8,198 nucleotides of DNA, taken from NCBI GenBank assembly GCA_002496905.1, contig DALV01000019.1, positions 8,019 through 16,216 on the forward strand. The letters are read 5' to 3'. This document shows, piece after piece, positions 6,988 through 8,198 of this stretch. The stretch's first letter is position 1; each line of letters starts with the position of its first letter. The DNA is from Euryarchaeota archaeon UBA105 (GTDB lineage Archaea; Thermoplasmatota; Poseidoniia; Poseidoniales; Thalassarchaeaceae). The position numbers and the translations under genes are program-made. The notes beneath the pieces were generated by a model. The model was not told where the DNA came from and searched no databases. It saw only the letters and a list, made by a program, of their open reading frames with translations.

Positions 6988-7959
6988 ATGGTCAAGGCCT
7001 TCGCACCAGGAAAGTGTATCCTTTTCGGGGAGCATGCAGTAGTATACGGCCACCCCGCAGTTGCTGTTGCAATCGATTCAGGGGTCGAGGTAGAATTGAC
7101 CGAATCGGACTCATGGACGATTGAAGGAATGCCCTTTCACAGTGAAAAACATCCTCACATTTCTCATATCCTGAATGATGTTTTCGATTATGGCGGAAGA
7201 CCTCTGAAAATCGCAATCGAAAGCGGGTTGTTTTCAGCCGCGGGTCTAGGTTCTTCTGCAGCCCTTTCCAATGCGATGGGAGCGGCTGTACTTCGGATCA
7301 TGGATGCTAATGCAGAATTAGATTCAATCAAATTAGCCAGAATAGGACATGCTGCCGAGGCAAAGGCACAGTTCGGACGAGCAAGCCCCACGGATACAGC
7401 AACCAGCGCCCTTGGTGGATGTGTTGTTGTGGCTGGAGAACAAGTCACGGGCACTGAGCACGTATTCGATGCATCAATGGTTACCCCCGAAGGTGAGAGG
7501 AAATGGTCCGTTTGTCAGGTCCAATTACCTGATGATTTGGATGCTTGGTTAGTGCTTGGATTCACTGGCATTGGATCACCCACTGGAGAGATGGTGGCTG
7601 GAGTCGCAAAATTGCTAGAAGAAGACCCTAGTAAGCACCAAGAAATGGATTCTATTGCAATGATTACTCAAGCAGGATTAACCGCTTTAGGTGCTGGAAA
7701 TCTAGAGGCGGTTGGTATGGCGATGGATGCATGCCATGAGAAATTGCAAAACATCGGAGTTAGTAGTCCAGAACTCGATGCATTAGTTGACGCGGTTCGC
7801 CCTCATTCTATTGGAGCCAAATTAACCGGAGCTGGAGGAGGTGGGTGCATGGTAGCGCTTACTCAACACCCACAGAGAGTTGCAGAAGCCATCGAAGTTG
7901 CTGGAGGAACACCATTGATTTCACGACTCGGAGCAGATGGTGTTCGGATTTTGACATAA
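6988..7959 (+). CDS. mvk: Mevalonate kinase
   Basis: This GHMP-family kinase phosphorylates mevalonate with ATP, the step after HMG-CoA reductase in isoprenoid synthesis and so needed for archaeal ether lipids; it is cytoplasmic. The 323 residues match archaeal enzymes in length. Motif 1 is APGKCILFGEHAVVYG (residues 6-21, with Lys9 and Glu15), the glycine-rich ATP loop AAGLGSSAAL is at 84-93, and motif 3 KLTGAGGGGC is at 278-287. SPTDTATSALGG (133-144) carries the likely catalytic Asp136. The EHAVVYG segment and the PTDTA form favour mevalonate kinase over phosphomevalonate kinase, galactokinase or homoserine kinase. The ATG at 6988 was chosen because motif 1 begins five residues later. No strong Shine-Dalgarno or TATA box is visible upstream; TATTACAA at 6931-6938 is the best weak promoter candidate. 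The neighbouring tbp gene lies downstream on the same strand behind its own promoter. Confidence 0.93.
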   Translation: MVKAFAPGKCILFGEHAVVYGHPAVAVAIDSGVEVELTESDSWTIEGMPFHSEKHPHISHILNDVFDYGGRPLKIAIESGLFSAAGLGSSAALSNAMGAAVLRIMDANAELDSIKLARIGHAAEAKAQFGRASPTDTATSALGGCVVVAGEQVTGTEHVFDASMVTPEGERKWSVCQVQLPDDLDAWLVLGFTGIGSPTGEMVAGVAKLLEEDPSKHQEMDSIAMITQAGLTALGAGNLEAVGMAMDACHEKLQNIGVSSPELDALVDAVRPHSIGAKLTGAGGGGCMVALTQHPQRVAEAIEVAGGTPLISRLGADGVRILT

Positions 7960-8016
7960 ATCGACCTACTGAGTATACTAAACCGATATTGTAAGTCTTC
8001 TGAATCACAACGATTC

Positions 8017-8024
8017 TTTATAAG
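8017..8024 (+). promoter_or_regulatory. TATA box of the tbp gene
   Basis: TTTATAAG is close to the archaeal TATA consensus. Its centre is about 26 bases before the ATG at 8047, so transcription would begin at that codon and give a leaderless mRNA. TBP would thus bind the promoter of its own gene. The 87-base gap from mevalonate kinase fits a separate transcription unit. Confidence 0.65.
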
Positions 8025-8027
8025 GAG
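8022..8027 (+). promoter_or_regulatory. Possible ribosome binding site for a GTG start of tbp
   Basis: AAGGAG lies seven bases before a GTG at 8035 that is in frame with the tbp ATG at 8047 and would add four residues (MRAP). It overlaps the TATA box, so it could act only in a transcript that begins further upstream, for instance read-through from mevalonate kinase. Confidence 0.3.
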
Positions 8028-8046
8028 TTCATAAGTGCGAGCGCCT

Positions 8047-8198
8047 ATGAAGAGCGACGAAGAACGACTAACTGTCGTAAACGTGGTCGCCTCCACCCGA
8101 GTGGCGGAGGAACTCGACCTACCCGATATTGCCATCCAACTGAACTGCGAGTATGAACCAGAACAATTCCCTGGTGTAGTCTACCGTGTTGTAGATCC
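8047..8198 (+). CDS. tbp: TATA-binding protein, 3' partial
   Basis: TBP binds TATA boxes and, with TFB, recruits archaeal RNA polymerase. Only the first 50 residues are in the window; the family usually has about 180 to 190, built from two similar saddle repeats. The visible part is the start of the first repeat: LTVVNVVASTRVAEELDLP (residues 8-26), then NCEYEPEQFPGVVYRV (33-48), matching the conserved VNVVAS and YEPEQFPGLVYR segments. The start at ATG 8047 is supported by a TATA box 26 bases upstream; an in-frame GTG at 8035 is an alternative. Marine Group II genomes may carry several TBP genes, and which one this is cannot be told from this fragment. Confidence 0.95.
   Translation, partial: MKSDEERLTVVNVVASTRVAEELDLPDIAIQLNCEYEPEQFPGVVYRVVD

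Noticed and set aside
7972..7979. Palindrome AGTATACT after mevalonate kinase
   Set aside because: It could be an upstream TATA element for tbp, but eight-base AT-rich palindromes are common and it lies about 70 bases from the start codon.
7960..8016. Terminator after mevalonate kinase
   Set aside because: Only short T-rich runs are present, with no hairpin and no long T tract, so nothing firm can be called.

Overview
The window is archaeal and most likely comes from a marine Thermoplasmatota lineage such as Marine Group II (Candidatus Poseidoniales). The firm evidence is the start of a TATA-binding protein gene at the right edge and an archaeal-type mevalonate kinase beside it. Supporting signs are TATA boxes about 25 bases upstream of start codons, which suggests leaderless transcripts, moderate GC, very tight packing, and a large surface protein with an acidic tail and a C-terminal membrane anchor. 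The lineage is inferred; the archaeal assignment is solid.

Layout. Positions 1-1563 (+) hold the 3' part of a membrane-anchored amidohydrolase that starts left of the window. It meets cysS (1564-2952, -) stop codon to stop codon with no base between them. Reading leftward on the minus strand from 6857 to 1564 are five genes: a membrane-bound HdrD-like Fe-S oxidoreductase with a NarI-like cytochrome b domain (4854-6857), a small four-helix membrane protein (4433-4822), two tandem class I glutamine-amidotransferase-like hydrolases of the PuuD/peptidase C26 type (3739-4428 and 2979-3683), and cysteinyl-tRNA synthetase (1564-2952). A divergent 130-base spacer (6858-6987) separates this block from mevalonate kinase (6988-7959, +) and the tbp gene (8047 onward, +). 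No gene-free stretch exceeds 300 bases, and I see no tRNA, rRNA, CRISPR array or mobile element.

How the genes fit together. They do not form one pathway. Mevalonate kinase feeds isoprenoid (archaeal ether lipid) synthesis, CysS serves translation, TBP serves transcription initiation, and the HdrD-like protein probably passes electrons from a soluble carrier such as ETF to membrane quinone, as in fatty-acid or amino-acid oxidation. The two C26 hydrolases and the anchored amidohydrolase suggest breakdown of amide or gamma-glutamyl compounds, but their substrates cannot be read from sequence. The small membrane protein is the least understood gene. I found no convincing new multi-gene system. 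The points most worth checking are the modular anchored amidohydrolase, the C26 duplication with an altered nucleophile elbow, the unknown membrane protein with its own leaderless promoter, and the two competing start signals at tbp.
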